Shown: positions 28,588 through 39,530 of the stretch, one piece after another
How the letters are laid out: each line of letters begins with the position of its first letter
Position numbering within the stretch: position 1 is the first letter of the stretch
From: Streptomyces smyrnaeus
Lineage (GTDB): Bacteria; Actinomycetota; Actinomycetes; Streptomycetales; Streptomycetaceae
Reading direction: 5' to 3'
Length of the DNA stretch: 64,000 bases
Assembly (NCBI RefSeq): GCF_017676345.1
Contig: NZ_JAFFZM010000004.1
Coordinates: 124,001-188,000, forward strand
Notes under the pieces: model-generated
Database searches by the model: none
Seen by the model: only the letters and a program-made list of their open reading frames with translations
What the model was told of the DNA's origin: nothing
Made by a program: the position numbers and the translations under genes

Positions 28588-28617
28588 TTGATAGGCAAGT
28601 GACCACTTGCCTATGGT
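28588..28617 (+). promoter_or_regulatory. Promoter of the ArsR-VOC operon (leaderless)
   Basis: TTGATA (28588-28593) and TATGGT (28612-28617) are 18 bases apart. The -10 box ends six bases before the GTG start at 28624, so transcription probably begins at the start codon. Confidence 0.65.
28591..28614. promoter_or_regulatory. ArsR-type operator overlapping the promoter
   Basis: A perfect 11-bp inverted repeat (ATAGGCAAGTG, 2-base spacer, CACTTGCCTAT). A further CACTTG at 28585-28590 makes three alternating half-sites. It covers the spacer and the first bases of the -10 box of the ArsR gene, an ideal place for autorepression. Confidence 0.8.
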
Positions 28618-28623
28618 GGGGTT

Positions 28624-28917
28624 GTGGCGGAGGATGTCTTCAAGGCCCTGGCCGACCCCACCCGCCGGCGCATCCTGGATGAGCTGGTGGAGCGGGACGG
28701 CCAGACCCTGTTCGAGATTTGCGCACGGCTGGTGACCAGGCACGGTCTGGGGTTGTCCCGTCAGGCGGTCAGCCAGCACCTGGCGGTGCTGGAGTCGGCA
28801 GATCTGGTCCGTTCGCGGCGCCAGGGTCGTTACAAGTACCACGACCTGAACAGCGAACCCCTTGAGCACATCGTGACCCGGTGGCTCAGGCCCCGAGCTC
28901 CGGAGAGCAACCCATGA
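28624..28917 (+). CDS. ArsR-family regulator
   Basis: A 97-residue winged-helix repressor (DVFKALADPTRRRILDELVERDGQTLFEIC, then GLSRQAVSQHLAVLESADLVRSRRQGRYKYHDL). It has no obvious metal-binding Cys motif in the recognition helix, so it is probably not a metal sensor; relatives paired with VOC or activator-of-Hsp90 proteins sense organic stress. It overlaps the next gene by four bases (ATGA). Its operator is readable directly upstream. Confidence 0.9.
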   Translation: MAEDVFKALADPTRRRILDELVERDGQTLFEICARLVTRHGLGLSRQAVSQHLAVLESADLVRSRRQGRYKYHDLNSEPLEHIVTRWLRPRAPESNP

Positions 28918-29300
28918 GAATCCATCTGACCAGCGTCTTCGTCGACGACCAGGACAAGGCCCTGCGCTTCTACACGGAGGTGCTGGGGTTCGTGAAGAAG
29001 ACCGAGGTGCCGCTGGGCGTGGACCGGTGGCTGACCGTGGTCTCCCCCGAGGACCCCGACGGGACCGAACTGCTGCTGGAGCCCGACGGCCATCCCGCGG
29101 TGAGGCCGTACAAGGCGGCGCTGGCCGAGGACGGCATTCCGGCCGCCTCCTTCGCCGTGGACGACGTGCCTGCCGAGTTCGACCGGCTGCGCGAACTGGG
29201 GGTGCACTTCACCCAGGAGCCGCTGGAGGCCGGTCCGGTCACCACTGCGGTGCTGGACGACACCTGCGGCAATCTGATCCAGATCCTGCACAGCAAGTAA
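28914..29300 (+). CDS. VOC-family protein (glyoxalase/dioxygenase fold)
   Basis: A 128-residue VOC protein (RIHLTSVFVDDQDKALRFYTEVLGF, ending DTCGNLIQILHSK) translationally coupled to the ArsR gene. Conserved positions suggest metal ligands at the first-strand His and the C-terminal Gln or His, but the set is not complete enough to assign an enzyme. Pairs of this kind are common in actinobacteria and are thought to detoxify reactive small molecules or bind antibiotics; here the function is inferred only from that pattern. Confidence 0.88.
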   Translation: MRIHLTSVFVDDQDKALRFYTEVLGFVKKTEVPLGVDRWLTVVSPEDPDGTELLLEPDGHPAVRPYKAALAEDGIPAASFAVDDVPAEFDRLRELGVHFTQEPLEAGPVTTAVLDDTCGNLIQILHSK

Positions 29301-29372
29301 GTCCCCGCCGCAGCGGTCTTGTACCCGGACTCCACCTCGCTCGGGGGAGACGGTGTACGCGGCGGCACGCGG

Positions 29373-29402
29373 ACGGCGCCGCTGTGGCCACAGCGGCGCC
29401 GT
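29373..29402. terminator. Perfect 30-nt palindromic terminator
   Basis: A 15-bp perfect palindrome with no unpaired loop lies between the converging ArsR-VOC operon and the FG-GAP gene and should act in both directions. Confidence 0.75.
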
Positions 29403-29436
29403 CGCTCTGCTGAGAACCGGTGGCCCCCGGCGGTGG

Positions 29437-30180
29437 TCAGGAGCAGGGCTTGTAGAACTGCTTCCAGCCGTCGCCGGGCATGGCCGGCGGCTCGGCCCAC
29501 GTGCCGAATTCGCCGTACTTCTTCTTCGCCTCGTAGTCGTAGTCGCCCAGGCCGCCGCCCGGCCGGGACAGGCGCACGTCCCGGTCCATCTGGCCGTCAC
29601 CGGAGTTGTTGAGGACGGCGAGGTCGGGATATTGGTCGTCGTTGTAGCGGGCGACGCTCAGCTGCTGGACCTCGCCGTGCTCGCCGATGTCGGAGTGCCG
29701 GGCATCGGAGGACCGCAGGTTCGTCCGGTCGAGGGGACCGGGGCGGTACTCGGCGAGGCGAGCGGTGGAGGGGTCGTCTCCGCCGGACGGCTCCACGATG
29801 TTGACGACCATGTCGAGGGTGCCGTCGTTGTCGAAGTCGGCGACCGCGGCGGCCGCGATCTCACCCTTTTCCGCACCGAGGAGGTTCCTGACGGGGATCT
29901 TCTCGCCGAACGAGCCGTTCGTGCCACCCCACTGGACCGTCATCCCGGTCCCGGTGTGCTCCGGGTCGGTGATCTTGTCCGGGCGGGCGTCGCCGTCGAG
30001 GTCGCCGACCAGCGTGGTCGCGTCGGCCAGACAGGGGGCTGCCGCTCCGGCGGCGCGGCCGGACGGGTCCGCGCCCTGGGCCGACGGCTCGGCCGCCCCG
30101 GCCTGGTAGCCGGCGTACGTCAGGGTCAGGGCTGCCGCCGCGAGCGGTGCGGCGATCCACCGTGTGCGTGTACGAGACAT
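29437..30180 (-). CDS. Secreted FG-GAP/VCBS-repeat protein
   Basis: A 247-residue exported protein with a signal peptide (about 1-30, ending AGAAEP). It has three calcium-binding-like FG-GAP repeats: DLDGDARPDKI (about 64), DFDNDGTLDMV (about 115) and RYNDDQYPDLA (about 178). These Asp-rich loops form blades of integrin-like propellers and bind calcium. The protein is shorter than a full seven-blade propeller. GAGGAG precedes ATG 30180. The role is probably extracellular binding; no enzyme motif is seen. Confidence 0.82.
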   Translation of the reverse strand: MSRTRTRWIAAPLAAAALTLTYAGYQAGAAEPSAQGADPSGRAAGAAAPCLADATTLVGDLDGDARPDKITDPEHTGTGMTVQWGGTNGSFGEKIPVRNLLGAEKGEIAAAAVADFDNDGTLDMVVNIVEPSGGDDPSTARLAEYRPGPLDRTNLRSSDARHSDIGEHGEVQQLSVARYNDDQYPDLAVLNNSGDGQMDRDVRLSRPGGGLGDYDYEAKKKYGEFGTWAEPPAMPGDGWKQFYKPCS

Positions 30181-30359
30181 CTAGGGACTCCTCGTCTGTC
30201 ATTGCGGTTGGTCGGGATGTGTGCCGGTGCTGCTCCACGCGCGCACGCTTGGATCACCGGAAAGGAGATGGCGTCGGCCCCGCCCGGTTGAGCTCCGGGC
30301 TCAGGGCGACGCCCCGCGGAACGGCCTGCCGGCCGTTTCCGCGCGGAGACGGTGCCGCC

Positions 30360-31097
30360 TTACTGCATCGCCGACTCGGGGGTGGTGTTCCAGTAGGAGA
30401 CGGTGGAGTTGTCGCTGATCGCGAGACCCGCTCCGGGAGCGGTGAGGGTGGCGGTGGCGCCGGTGCCGTGCATGCTGCGGTTGGCCAGCTGCACGGTGAG
30501 GTGCTTCTCGCGGTGCATGTTGCCGCCGTCGCCCTTCTCCAGGCCGAGTGAGGCGTAGGCCGACTCGCCCGGCTCCAGGGAGACCACGGCCTGAGGCTTG
30601 CCGCCGCCGACCGCGATCGGGGCCTGGGCGTCCGGGCAGCCCACGAACGGGTAGCCGTACAGGTCGCAGCGGGTGCTGCCGTTGTTGGTGGCCTTGAGCA
30701 GGATGACCGGCGCGCTGCCGCCGGTCTCCTTGAGCCCGACGGAGACCTTGCCGACGGTGCACGTCGAGCTCTTGGCACCCTGGCCCGCTGCGCCGGTCTG
30801 TGCGCCCGCGTCACCATTGCCCCTGTCGTCCTGGTTGCCGCTCTGCGCGCCGCCGCCCGCTGTCCCCGAGCCGGTCGAGCCTGAGCCGGTCGAGCCGGAG
30901 TTCTCCGCGTCGGAGTCGGCCGGGCGGAAGTCGTGTGCTGCGGAGTCCTTCGACGTGCCGGCGGAGGACGAGGAGCCGGCGTCGTCATCCTTGCCGCCGC
31001 CGTCCTGGCAGGCGGTCAGCGAGAACGCGGCGGCGGCAGCGGCGGCGACGAGGCCGACGGTACGGACGGTACGGCGAGCGCGGCGAGTGGTCTTCAT
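30360..31097 (-). CDS. DUF4232 lipoprotein
   Basis: A 245-residue lipoprotein. The signal peptide ends in LTAC (lipidated Cys about 30). A low-complexity linker of Asp, Ser, Gly and Gln follows to about residue 110, with a GSTGSG duplication. The C-terminal DUF4232 domain (about 112-245) has the two conserved cysteines in CTVGKV and CDLYGYPFVGC. DUF4232 proteins are widespread secreted Streptomyces proteins of unknown function. GGGGGG precedes ATG 31097. Confidence 0.85.
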   Translation of the reverse strand: MKTTRRARRTVRTVGLVAAAAAAAFSLTACQDGGGKDDDAGSSSSAGTSKDSAAHDFRPADSDAENSGSTGSGSTGSGTAGGGAQSGNQDDRGNGDAGAQTGAAGQGAKSSTCTVGKVSVGLKETGGSAPVILLKATNNGSTRCDLYGYPFVGCPDAQAPIAVGGGKPQAVVSLEPGESAYASLGLEKGDGGNMHREKHLTVQLANRSMHGTGATATLTAPGAGLAISDNSTVSYWNTTPESAMQ

Positions 31098-32068
31098 GAG
31101 GTCCCCCCATTGGTGTCGGACACGGCGCGGGCCCCTCTCCCCTGGGGCGCCCGGCCGCGGTCACTGGTCGGTCGTCCACTGAGATGGCGGTCGGCCGGGG
31201 ATTGTTCACGGGGCTTAATGTGATCCACGTCACGGCTCCAGCGGGTGCGCCCGGGGAGCGTCGGCGTCCCGGGAGGCGCACCTTGTGGGGCCGGTGGGCG
31301 AGCGCCCGGGGAAGGGCGCGGCAGTTGTCTGTCCCACGCCCTGCGCGGGGCAGTCCCGACGGCCGGCCGACCCGATTATCGCCGGGCGCCTCTCGATCGG
31401 GTGAGAAATGAACACCGCTGTCCTCGCTGCTCGATTCTCTCGCTAGCGTTGATCCAGAAGGCCGGAGCGGGGGTTGACGGGGATTCTTGGGGCGGAAGGG
31501 GGCGGTGGGGGAACGTATGCGTCGCGTGGGGCAGCTTCTTGGACCGGACATTTCACGCGGTACGTGAAAGTCGGTAGGGGACGACGGCCGATGCTCGCCC
31601 GCGTCCTCTCCGCCTGCGGGATGCGGGATGTGGCCGATGGATATGCGCGCAGAAAGAGACTGCAGAAAGAGACTCGCGTATCTGCGCGGAAAGAGAACAG
31701 GAAAAGAGAACGCATTTGTCCTCGACGCCCGGATGCGAAGAGTTCTGCACCGGCAGTGGTCACCGCGACGCGGTGGGAGGGCCGTGACAGCGGGCAACCG
31801 GCGCAACCGGCACCCCTCTTCGGCGGACTGCCGGTGCACCAGGTCGTGGGCGGCTGCTGACAGGGCGGGCGGAAGAGCCTGAAACCACCGGCAGCGCGAC
31901 CTCGACCGACAGCGCGAAGCCGCCGGATGCACGAGCACCCTCAGCGCGGGAAGACACGCGAGAAGCCGCGCAGTTGCGCCGTTCATCCGTCCGGCAACCG
32001 ATCTCGGCCGCGCTGCCCGGCTGACACGTCCCTCGTCCGAAGCAGAGAACAGTAGAGGTTGAAGAGGC
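31098..32068. other. 971-nt non-coding region upstream of the NRPS gene
   Basis: No open frame here looks like a real gene; the longest (31474-31860) has irregular codon use and no ribosome site. A GTG-N6-GNCAC motif, the Streptomyces Crp consensus, is at 31220-31233. From about 31640 to 31720 the + strand is unusually purine-rich and GC-poorer, with the direct repeat AAAGAGACT (about 31655 and 31668). The length suggests a large regulatory region for the NRPS operon, or decayed DNA. Confidence 0.5.
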
Positions 32069-35000
32069 ATGCCTGAACCCACTTCCTACGAGTTGACGGC
32101 CGGACAGCTTGGTATCTGGCATGCGGAACGGCTCGACCCCGGCAGCAGCTCGGCATATTTCACGGGCGAGTATCTGGAAATCCTCGGGCCGTTGGACGTG
32201 GGGGCTTTCGAGTCGGCGCTGCGCCGGGCCGTGAGCGAGGCGGAGGGCCTGCACCTGCGCTTCCGCACGAGCGACAGCGGGGGAGTACGCCAGCGCGTGC
32301 AGCCCTGCGAGGACTGGAGGCTGCATCTCGTCGACGTCAGCGGTACGTCCGAGCCCCGCAGCGCTGCCGAGGAATGGATGCGGGCGACACTGCGGAAGCC
32401 TCTCGATCTGGAGGAGCAACCTCTCTTCGTGCAAGCGCTGTTCACGGCGGCGCCGGACCGCTTCTTCTGGTTCAACGGCTTTCACCATCTGGTGCTGGAC
32501 GCCTTCGGCTCGTCGCTCGTCGCTCGGCGGGTCGGTGAGCTCTACACGGAGATCCTGCGCGGTGCAGCGGTGCAGGAGACGGACGGCCCGCTGGAGCCGG
32601 TGTCGGTGCTCTTGGACGCCGATGCCGCCTACCGCTCCTCGTCCGCGTACGCGCAGGACCGGGAGTTCTGGTTGGAGACGCTCCGGGACGCACCGTCCGC
32701 GACCAGCCTGAGCGGGCGGGAGGTGACGACTTCCTCCTCGCTTCCTCTCCGCCACACGCGCGATCTGGCGCACGAGGAAATGGCCGCCCTGCGCGCTGCG
32801 GCAGAACGGCTGGGAACCCGGCTGTCCGGCTTGTTCATCGCTGCGGCGGCGGTCTTTCTGCACCGGAGCACCGGCGCGGAGGACCTGCTCATCGGACTTC
32901 CGGTGCTCAGCAGGGACAGGGGCAGGCAGCGGCGTGCGGCCGGGACGACGGCCAACGTTCTCCCGCTGCGTCTGACAGTGCGTCCTCGGATGTCGCTGGG
33001 AGAACTGCTGGAGCAGACCTCGACGCGTGTGCGGGCGGCGCTGCGGCACCAGCGGTACCGGTACGAGGAGATGCGCCGCGACCTGAAGCGGGTGGGGGAG
33101 GGCGGCGACCTGGTGGGTATGACCGTCAACCTCCAGTCGTTCGACGCGGTGGCCTTCGACGACTGTGTCACGCGTGCTCACCTCCTCTCCTTCGGCCCGT
33201 GTGACGATTTCGCCCTCACCCTCTACGACAGGTCCTTCGACGGGAGTGCGGAACTCAACTTCGACGCGAGCCCGCACCGCTACACCCCGCAGGAGACCCG
33301 CAGTCACGCGAAGCGGTTCATGAGGGTGCTGGAGTGGATGGAGGCTGCCGCACCCCACGACAACCTGGGAACGCTCAAGCTGTTGGACGAGGGGGAGCGG
33401 CGGCGGCTGTTGGAGGAGTGGAACGCGACCAGCAGCCCTTTTCCGGACACGACATGGCCCCGGCTGTTCGCGGCGCAGGTTGCCTGCTCCCCCGACGCGG
33501 TCGCGGTGGTGGGCGGCGGCCACGAGGTGACCTATGCCGAACTGGACCAGCGGGCGAACCGGCTGGCGCGGTGGCTGACGGCACAGGGGGTGGGGCCCGA
33601 GGCGTTGGTGGGCGTGGTGATGGAGCGCTCGGTGGACGTGGTGGTCGCGCTGCTGGGCGTCATGAAGGCCGGGGGCGGCTATGTGCCGGTCGATCCCGCC
33701 TACCCGGCCGAGCGAGTGGCCTTCATGCTGGAGGACTCCCGTCCGGCAGCGGTGCTGACCGACAGGGCGTCAGCCGGAGTGCTGCCCGAGAGCATCGGCG
33801 GACCGGTGCTGGTGCTGGACGATGCCGCAACAGCCGACGAGCTGGCCGGCTACCCCGACTCCGAGCTGACGAACGCCGAACGGTGCGCTCCGTTGGGGCC
33901 CCGGAACACCGTGTACGTGATCTACACCTCGGGCTCGACGGGACGGCCCAAGGGCGTCGCCGTCGAACACCGCAGCCTGGTGAACTACGTGCAGCGGTGC
34001 AAGGACGTCTTCCCCGAGCTACGGCACAGCGCGGTCCTGCATCACACCATCTCCTTCGACGCCATGGCCACTGCCTTCCACGCCCTGCTCACCTGCGGCG
34101 GTCGGATCTACCTCGCTCAACTGGGCACCGAACTGGCCGACATGCTGGGTGGGAGCCGCGCGGCATTCCTCGACATCACCCCCAGCCACCTTCCGCTCCT
34201 CAAGGCGGCACCCGAAGCCTGCGCGCCCACGGCCCAACTCCTCCTGGGCGCGGAGCCGCTCCACGCGGCGCAGCTGCACGAGTGGCGCCGGGCCCACCCC
34301 GAGGTGGAGGTGACCAACGAGTACGGCCCGACGGAGGCCACCGTCGGATGTACCGCCCACCAGGTGGCTCCGGGCGAAGAACTCACCGACGGGGACGTCC
34401 CGATCGGCCGCCCGATCGCCAACATGCGGGCCTACGTACTGGACGCGTATCTGCAGCCGGTGCCGCCCGGGAGCGCGGGAGAGCTCTATGTGGCGGGTAC
34501 GGGCGTCGCGCGGGGCTATGTGGGGCGTGCGGGACCGACAGCCGAGCGGTTCGTCGCCTGCCCGTTCGGTAACGGCGACCGGATGTACCGCACGGGGGAC
34601 CTGGCGCGGTGGAACAGCCAAGGGCAGCTGGAGTTCGTGGGGCGGGCGGACGACCAGGTGAAGGTGCACGGCGCCCGGGTCGAGCTGGGGGAGGTGGAGG
34701 CCGCTCTTGCCGAGCACGAGCAGGTGGACCAGGTGGCGGTGCTCGCACTTGGCGACACGCCCGGCGACAAGCGGCTGGTCGCCTATGTCGTCCCCAGGGC
34801 TGGGGCCCAGGTGACCGGCGAGCCGGGCTCCGGCCGACCGGACGCCGCGCGGCTGCGGAAGGACCTGGCGGGCCAGCTGCCTCGGCACATGGTGCCTTCG
34901 ACCGTGGTCTTCCTGGACGCGTTGCCGCTGACGGTGAACGGCAAGCTGGACCGGAAGGCCCTGCCCGCGCCGAGTCGGGAGGCGGACGCCGCGGGATCCG

Positions 35001-38000
35001 GACGCCTTCCCGCCACGCCCAGGGAGCAGTCCCTGTGCGCGGGCTTCGCCGAAGTGCTCGGCCTGGAGACCGTCGGTGTGGACGAGAACTTCTTCGAACT
35101 CGGCGGGCACTCCCTGCTGGCGGTCGCGCTGGTGGAACGGCTGCGTCAGGAAGGCGTGGCCATCGACGTACGCACGCTGTTCACGTCCCCGACGGTGGGC
35201 GATCTGGCAGCCGCGATCGGTGAGGAAGAGGTTGCTGTTCCGCCGTGCCTGATTCCGGAAGGGGCACAGGCGATCACGCCGGAAATGGTCCCCCTGGCCG
35301 GGCTGACCGCGCAGGAGTTGCAGCAGATCGTCGCAAAGGTGCCGGGCGGTGCTGCGAACATCGAGGACATCTATCCCCTGGCGCCCCTCCAGGAAGGCTT
35401 TCTCTTCCACGACCTCATGCGCCCGGACGACGTCGATCTGCCCGAGGAAGGCCATCCGGACGGGCAGCACGCCACCTCGCGCGACGGCGCGGCATATGTC
35501 CTCTCGGTAGTGCTGGGCTTCGCATCCGAGCAGCGGCTCAACAGCTACCTGGCCGCACTGCAGCGGGTGATCGAACGCCATGACTGTCTGCGGGTCGCGG
35601 TGCTGTGGGAGGGCCTGCGCGAGCCCGTGCAGGTTGTGGCACGCCGGGCAACCCTGCCGGTGCACGAGGTCACGCTGGAGAGCGGGTCGGACCCGGTCCC
35701 CTCCCTCCTCGCCAAGGGCAGCGGCGCCTTCGACCTGGGACGGGCGCCACTGGTACGGGTGTTCACAGCACCCGACCCGGCCGGCGAGGGCCGTCGGCTC
35801 GCGCTGCTGCAGGTTCATCACCTGGTGCAGGACCACAAGGGGCTCGAGGTCATGCTGCAGGAGGTGCGGGCCCTCCTCGAAGGGAGGGAGGCGGAGCTGC
35901 CCGTTCCGCTGTCGTTCCGGAACTACGTGGGACAGGCCCGCCTGCGCATGACGACGCAGCAGTACGAGCGCTTCTTCGACGCACTGCTCGGCGACGTGCA
36001 GCAGCCGACCACGCCGTTCGGGCTGGTGGAGATGGGCGACCGCACCGCGGTGAGCAGCGTGCGGCGGATCGTGGCGCCGGAGGTGGTCCAACGGCTCCAC
36101 GAACAGGCGCGCCGGCTCGGAGTGAGTGCGGCGACTCTCTTCCACGTGGCGTGGGCACGAGTGGTCGCGGCGGCGTCCGGCCACGACGACGTCGTCTTCG
36201 GAACGGTGCTGTTCGGACGACTGCAGGGCGGAGCGGGCTCCGACCGCGGCCCCGGCCTGTACATCAACACACTGCCCGCACGCGTACGCGACGGCGGGGT
36301 CGGCGTCGAGGACGCGGTCCGGGGCATGCACCGACAACTGGCCGATCTCCTCGTGCACGAGCATGCGCCGCTCGCGTTGGCCGTACGGTCGAGCGGAATC
36401 GTCGGTCGGAGGCCGCTGTTCACCTCGCTGCTGAACTTCCGGCACGTCTCGGCCGAAGAGCTGGCCGTGCACGCCCAGTTGGCCGGAGCTGAATGGCTGT
36501 ATGCAGGCGAGGCCACCGATATGCCGCTGGCGGCCTCCGTCGACGCCACCGGGACCGGGTTCGACATCACGGTCGACGCCGCCGAACCGGCCGACGCCTC
36601 AACAGTGTGCGACATGCTGCTCACTGCGGCAGAAGGCCTGCTCACCGCGCTGGAGACGGCGCCGGAGACGCCCCTGCGCCGGCTGGAGGTGCTGGATACG
36701 GCACTGCGCGGTCGGCTGCTGGAGAAATGGGGCGCAGGCCGGGAGGCGGTGTCGGAGCGGACACTGCCGCAGCTGTTCGAGGAGCAGGTGAAGCGTTCAC
36801 CGGATGCGGTGGCCGTGGAGTGCGGCGACGAGAAGGTGTCGTACGCGGAGCTGAACGAGCGGGCGAACCGGCTGGCGCGCCTGTTGCTGCAGCGGGGCGC
36901 GGGTCCGGAGTCGCTGGTCGCCGTGGTGATGGAGCGCTCCGTGCGATGGATCGTCGCGCTGCTGGGGATCTCGAAGGCGGGAGCCGGCCATGTGCCGGTC
37001 GACCCGGCGTATCCGGCACAGCGCATCGCGTTCATGCTGCGGGACACCGCCCCTGTCGTGGTGCTCACCGACAGCGCAGCGGCACCACGGCTGCCGCAAG
37101 AAGCCGATCTGTCCGTGGTACCGGTCGATGATCCCGCGGTCTCGGCCGAACTGGCGGCCATGGACAGTGCCGATCCCACCGACGCCGAGCGCTCCGTGCC
37201 GTTGTCGGTGCGGCACCCCGCGTACGTGATCTACACCTCCGGATCCACCGGCCGCCCCAAAGGCGTCGTGGTCTCCCACACAGGTATCGCCGCCATGGCC
37301 GCCACACAGGCACGGGCACTGGCCATCACCCCCGGCAGCCGTGTCCTGCAACTGGTCTCGCCCAGCTTCGACGTGTCCATCAGCGACGTGTGCGGCGCCC
37401 TGCTCACCGGGGCCACGCTGGTGCAGGCCCCAGGCGCCGATCTGCTGTCCGCCCTCACGGACCCGGACATCGAGGTCACCCACGCGGCCGTCCCGGCCTC
37501 CGTGCTCGCGGCAGCCGACCCGGCGCGGGTGTCCGCCTCGACGCTCACCGTCGGCGGCGAAGCGTGTTCCGCGCAGCTGGTGGCGCGGTGGGCGCCGGGG
37601 CGCCGACTGGTCAACGCCTACGGCCCGACCGAGGCCACGGTGTGCGCCACCATGAGCGAGCCGCTGACGCCGGCGGCGGCACCTCCGCCCATCGGACGGC
37701 CGGTCGCCGGGACACGGGTGTACGTCCTGGACGCGGCGCTGCGTCCGACGCCACCCGGGGTGGTGGGAGAGCTGTACATCACCGGTGTCGGCCTGGCACG
37801 CGGCTACCTCGACCGGCCCGCCCTCACAGCTGAGCGCTTCGTGGCCGACCCGTACGGGCCCTCCGGGACGCGGATGTACCGGACCGGCGATCTGGTCCGC
37901 TGGAACGCGGACGGCGACCTGGAGTTCGTCAGCCGTGCCGATGAGCAGGTCAAGGTCCGCGGCCACCGCGTAGAACCCGGTGAGATCGAGACCGTCCTCA

Positions 38001-39316
38001 GTGCGCACCCTCAGGTCGGCCACGCGGCTGTCGTGGCCCGGGACAACCGGCTCGTCGCGTACGTCGTACCCGCAGCCCGCAACGGTGCGCCCCTGCCGGA
38101 CCTGCACGCGCACACCGCCTCCAGGCTGCCCGGCTACATGGTGCCCTCGGCGTTCGTGCCGATCGACACGCTCCCGGTGACCGCGCACGGGAAACTGGAT
38201 CGCGCCGCCCTCCCCGAGCCGGAGCTCAGCACCACCAGCGCTGCCGGTCGTCCGCTGCGCAACTCCCGCGAGCGGCTGCTGGCAGAACTGTTCGCGGAGG
38301 TTCTTCGAGTCCCCCAGGTCGGGGCGGAGGACTCCTTCTTCGACCTTGGCGGACACTCCCTCCTCGCCCTCCGTCTCGTGACACGCGTGCGTGAGACCTT
38401 GGGCGCGGAGGTGGGCGTGCCGACCGTGTTTGAGGCGCCGACCGTGGCCGCCCTCGCCGAACGACTCGGCGGGCGGACGACGCCCGACGACGGGTTCGAA
38501 GTGGTGCTCCCGCTGCACCCGCAGGGCAGGCGCACGCCGCTGTGGTGCGTCCACCCCGCCACGGGCATCAGTTGGTCCTTCCAGGGTCTGACCAAACACC
38601 TCGGCGAGGACCAGCCGCTGTACGCGCTCCAGGCTCGCGGGCTCACGGACCCCACGGCCAGGCCGGCGTCGCTCCAGGAGGTCGCCGCCGACTACGCGGA
38701 CCAGATTCTCAAGGTGCAGCCGAACGGCCCGTACCAACTGCTCGGCTGGTCCGCCGGCGGGCTGATCGCACACGCGCTCACGGCCGAACTCGCACGGCGC
38801 GGCAAGCGAACCGCCCTGCTCGCCGTCCTCGACTCCTACCCGCTCACCGGACTCGCCCCCGACGAGCGCGCGCCACTGTCCGAGCAGGACGTGCTGGTCC
38901 GTGTCCTCGGCTGCGACGAGGAAACGCTCGCCGCCGAGCCGCTCACACCGGAGCGGATCGTCGAGGCCTTCCGCGTCCAGGGCAGCGCCCTTGGCGGACT
39001 GGCGCCGCAGCAACTGCGGACCGTCCTCGATACGGCAACGCACCTGGCCCGGCTGATGCCCGACTTCGTTCCGGAGCCGTACGACGGGGACCTGCTGGTC
39101 TTCGCAGCAACGCTCGACGGCGACGCCCAGCGCTGGGATCCGCGAGCCTGGCAGCCGTATGTCACCGGAAGGGTCGAGACCCATGAGGTCGCCGTCGGCC
39201 ACCATCAGATGACCCGGCCCGAAGCGCTGGCCCTGATCGGTCCGGTCCTCGCCACACACCTCGACCGGACCGCACGCCCCGCACCTCACCCTCACCCGAC
39301 CAGTAAGGAAAGCTGA
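32069..39316 (+). CDS. Two-module non-ribosomal peptide synthetase, C-A-T-C-A-T-TE
   Basis: A 2415-residue NRPS. C1 (about 1-445) has HHLVLDA near 138, and A1 (about 452-930) has [11 protein letters not shown] near 618. T1 is LGGHSLL with its Ser near 1015. C2 (about 1098-1530) opens [11 protein letters not shown] and has HHLVQDH near 1250. A2 (about 1550-2030) has A3 near 1721. T2 is LGGHSLL near 2093, and the type I thioesterase (about 2150-2400) has GWSAGG and GHHQM. Specificity residues read by eye are DATDLGEVGK for A1 (Asn/Asp-like frame) and DVSATGAVCK for A2 (hydrophobic or aromatic-like); neither matches a code I can assign firmly. A leading EntF-like C domain implies an acyl or aryl donor made elsewhere. 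GAAGAGG precedes ATG 32069. The MbtH gene follows directly. Confidence 0.95.
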   Translation: MPEPTSYELTAGQLGIWHAERLDPGSSSAYFTGEYLEILGPLDVGAFESALRRAVSEAEGLHLRFRTSDSGGVRQRVQPCEDWRLHLVDVSGTSEPRSAAEEWMRATLRKPLDLEEQPLFVQALFTAAPDRFFWFNGFHHLVLDAFGSSLVARRVGELYTEILRGAAVQETDGPLEPVSVLLDADAAYRSSSAYAQDREFWLETLRDAPSATSLSGREVTTSSSLPLRHTRDLAHEEMAALRAAAERLGTRLSGLFIAAAAVFLHRSTGAEDLLIGLPVLSRDRGRQRRAAGTTANVLPLRLTVRPRMSLGELLEQTSTRVRAALRHQRYRYEEMRRDLKRVGEGGDLVGMTVNLQSFDAVAFDDCVTRAHLLSFGPCDDFALTLYDRSFDGSAELNFDASPHRYTPQETRSHAKRFMRVLEWMEAAAPHDNLGTLKLLDEGERRRLLEEWNATSSPFPDTTWPRLFAAQVACSPDAVAVVGGGHEVTYAELDQRANRLARWLTAQGVGPEALVGVVMERSVDVVVALLGVMKAGGGYVPVDPAYPAERVAFMLEDSRPAAVLTDRASAGVLPESIGGPVLVLDDAATADELAGYPDSELTNAERCAPLGPRNTVYVIYTSGSTGRPKGVAVEHRSLVNYVQRCKDVFPELRHSAVLHHTISFDAMATAFHALLTCGGRIYLAQLGTELADMLGGSRAAFLDITPSHLPLLKAAPEACAPTAQLLLGAEPLHAAQLHEWRRAHPEVEVTNEYGPTEATVGCTAHQVAPGEELTDGDVPIGRPIANMRAYVLDAYLQPVPPGSAGELYVAGTGVARGYVGRAGPTAERFVACPFGNGDRMYRTGDLARWNSQGQLEFVGRADDQVKVHGARVELGEVEAALAEHEQVDQVAVLALGDTPGDKRLVAYVVPRAGAQVTGEPGSGRPDAARLRKDLAGQLPRHMVPSTVVFLDALPLTVNGKLDRKALPAPSREADAAGSGRLPATPREQSLCAGFAEVLGLETVGVDENFFELGGHSLLAVALVERLRQEGVAIDVRTLFTSPTVGDLAAAIGEEEVAVPPCLIPEGAQAITPEMVPLAGLTAQELQQIVAKVPGGAANIEDIYPLAPLQEGFLFHDLMRPDDVDLPEEGHPDGQHATSRDGAAYVLSVVLGFASEQRLNSYLAALQRVIERHDCLRVAVLWEGLREPVQVVARRATLPVHEVTLESGSDPVPSLLAKGSGAFDLGRAPLVRVFTAPDPAGEGRRLALLQVHHLVQDHKGLEVMLQEVRALLEGREAELPVPLSFRNYVGQARLRMTTQQYERFFDALLGDVQQPTTPFGLVEMGDRTAVSSVRRIVAPEVVQRLHEQARRLGVSAATLFHVAWARVVAAASGHDDVVFGTVLFGRLQGGAGSDRGPGLYINTLPARVRDGGVGVEDAVRGMHRQLADLLVHEHAPLALAVRSSGIVGRRPLFTSLLNFRHVSAEELAVHAQLAGAEWLYAGEATDMPLAASVDATGTGFDITVDAAEPADASTVCDMLLTAAEGLLTALETAPETPLRRLEVLDTALRGRLLEKWGAGREAVSERTLPQLFEEQVKRSPDAVAVECGDEKVSYAELNERANRLARLLLQRGAGPESLVAVVMERSVRWIVALLGISKAGAGHVPVDPAYPAQRIAFMLRDTAPVVVLTDSAAAPRLPQEADLSVVPVDDPAVSAELAAMDSADPTDAERSVPLSVRHPAYVIYTSGSTGRPKGVVVSHTGIAAMAATQARALAITPGSRVLQLVSPSFDVSISDVCGALLTGATLVQAPGADLLSALTDPDIEVTHAAVPASVLAAADPARVSASTLTVGGEACSAQLVARWAPGRRLVNAYGPTEATVCATMSEPLTPAAAPPPIGRPVAGTRVYVLDAALRPTPPGVVGELYITGVGLARGYLDRPALTAERFVADPYGPSGTRMYRTGDLVRWNADGDLEFVSRADEQVKVRGHRVEPGEIETVLSAHPQVGHAAVVARDNRLVAYVVPAARNGAPLPDLHAHTASRLPGYMVPSAFVPIDTLPVTAHGKLDRAALPEPELSTTSAAGRPLRNSRERLLAELFAEVLRVPQVGAEDSFFDLGGHSLLALRLVTRVRETLGAEVGVPTVFEAPTVAALAERLGGRTTPDDGFEVVLPLHPQGRRTPLWCVHPATGISWSFQGLTKHLGEDQPLYALQARGLTDPTARPASLQEVAADYADQILKVQPNGPYQLLGWSAGGLIAHALTAELARRGKRTALLAVLDSYPLTGLAPDERAPLSEQDVLVRVLGCDEETLAAEPLTPERIVEAFRVQGSALGGLAPQQLRTVLDTATHLARLMPDFVPEPYDGDLLVFAATLDGDAQRWDPRAWQPYVTGRVETHEVAVGHHQMTRPEALALIGPVLATHLDRTARPAPHPHPTSKES

Positions 39317-39317
39317 G

Positions 39318-39530
39318 ATGAGCAACCCGTTCGAAGACGACGACGCCACCTATCTCGTTCTGGCCAACAGCGAGAACCAGCACTCGCTGTGGCCGGCGCA
39401 CCTCGATGTCCCCGACGGCTGGAGCGTCGTCCATCCCCGCGACACCCGGCAGGCGTGTCTGGACTACGTCGAACGCACCTGGACCGATATGCGCCCTGCG
39501 ACCTTGGCCCGCGCCATGGACGGGCGGTAG
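39318..39530 (+). CDS. MbtH-like protein
   Basis: A 70-residue MbtH-family protein that binds NRPS adenylation domains and is needed for their folding or activity. Hallmarks are [32 protein letters not shown] and the Trp in ERTWTDMRP. It starts two bases after the NRPS stop, so it is almost certainly the dedicated partner of the NRPS and translated with it. Confidence 0.95.
   Translation: MSNPFEDDDATYLVLANSENQHSLWPAHLDVPDGWSVVHPRDTRQACLDYVERTWTDMRPATLARAMDGR

Noticed and set aside
31474..31860. 128-residue plus-strand frame upstream of the NRPS gene.
   Set aside because: No ribosome site, irregular codon third positions, and a translation with no resemblance to known domains.
34019..36472. 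Long minus-strand open frames opposite the NRPS gene (34019-36472 and 36797-39349).
   Set aside because: They are mirror images of a high-GC coding frame: His/Arg/Gly-rich translations, no domains, no ribosome sites, fully covered by the NRPS.
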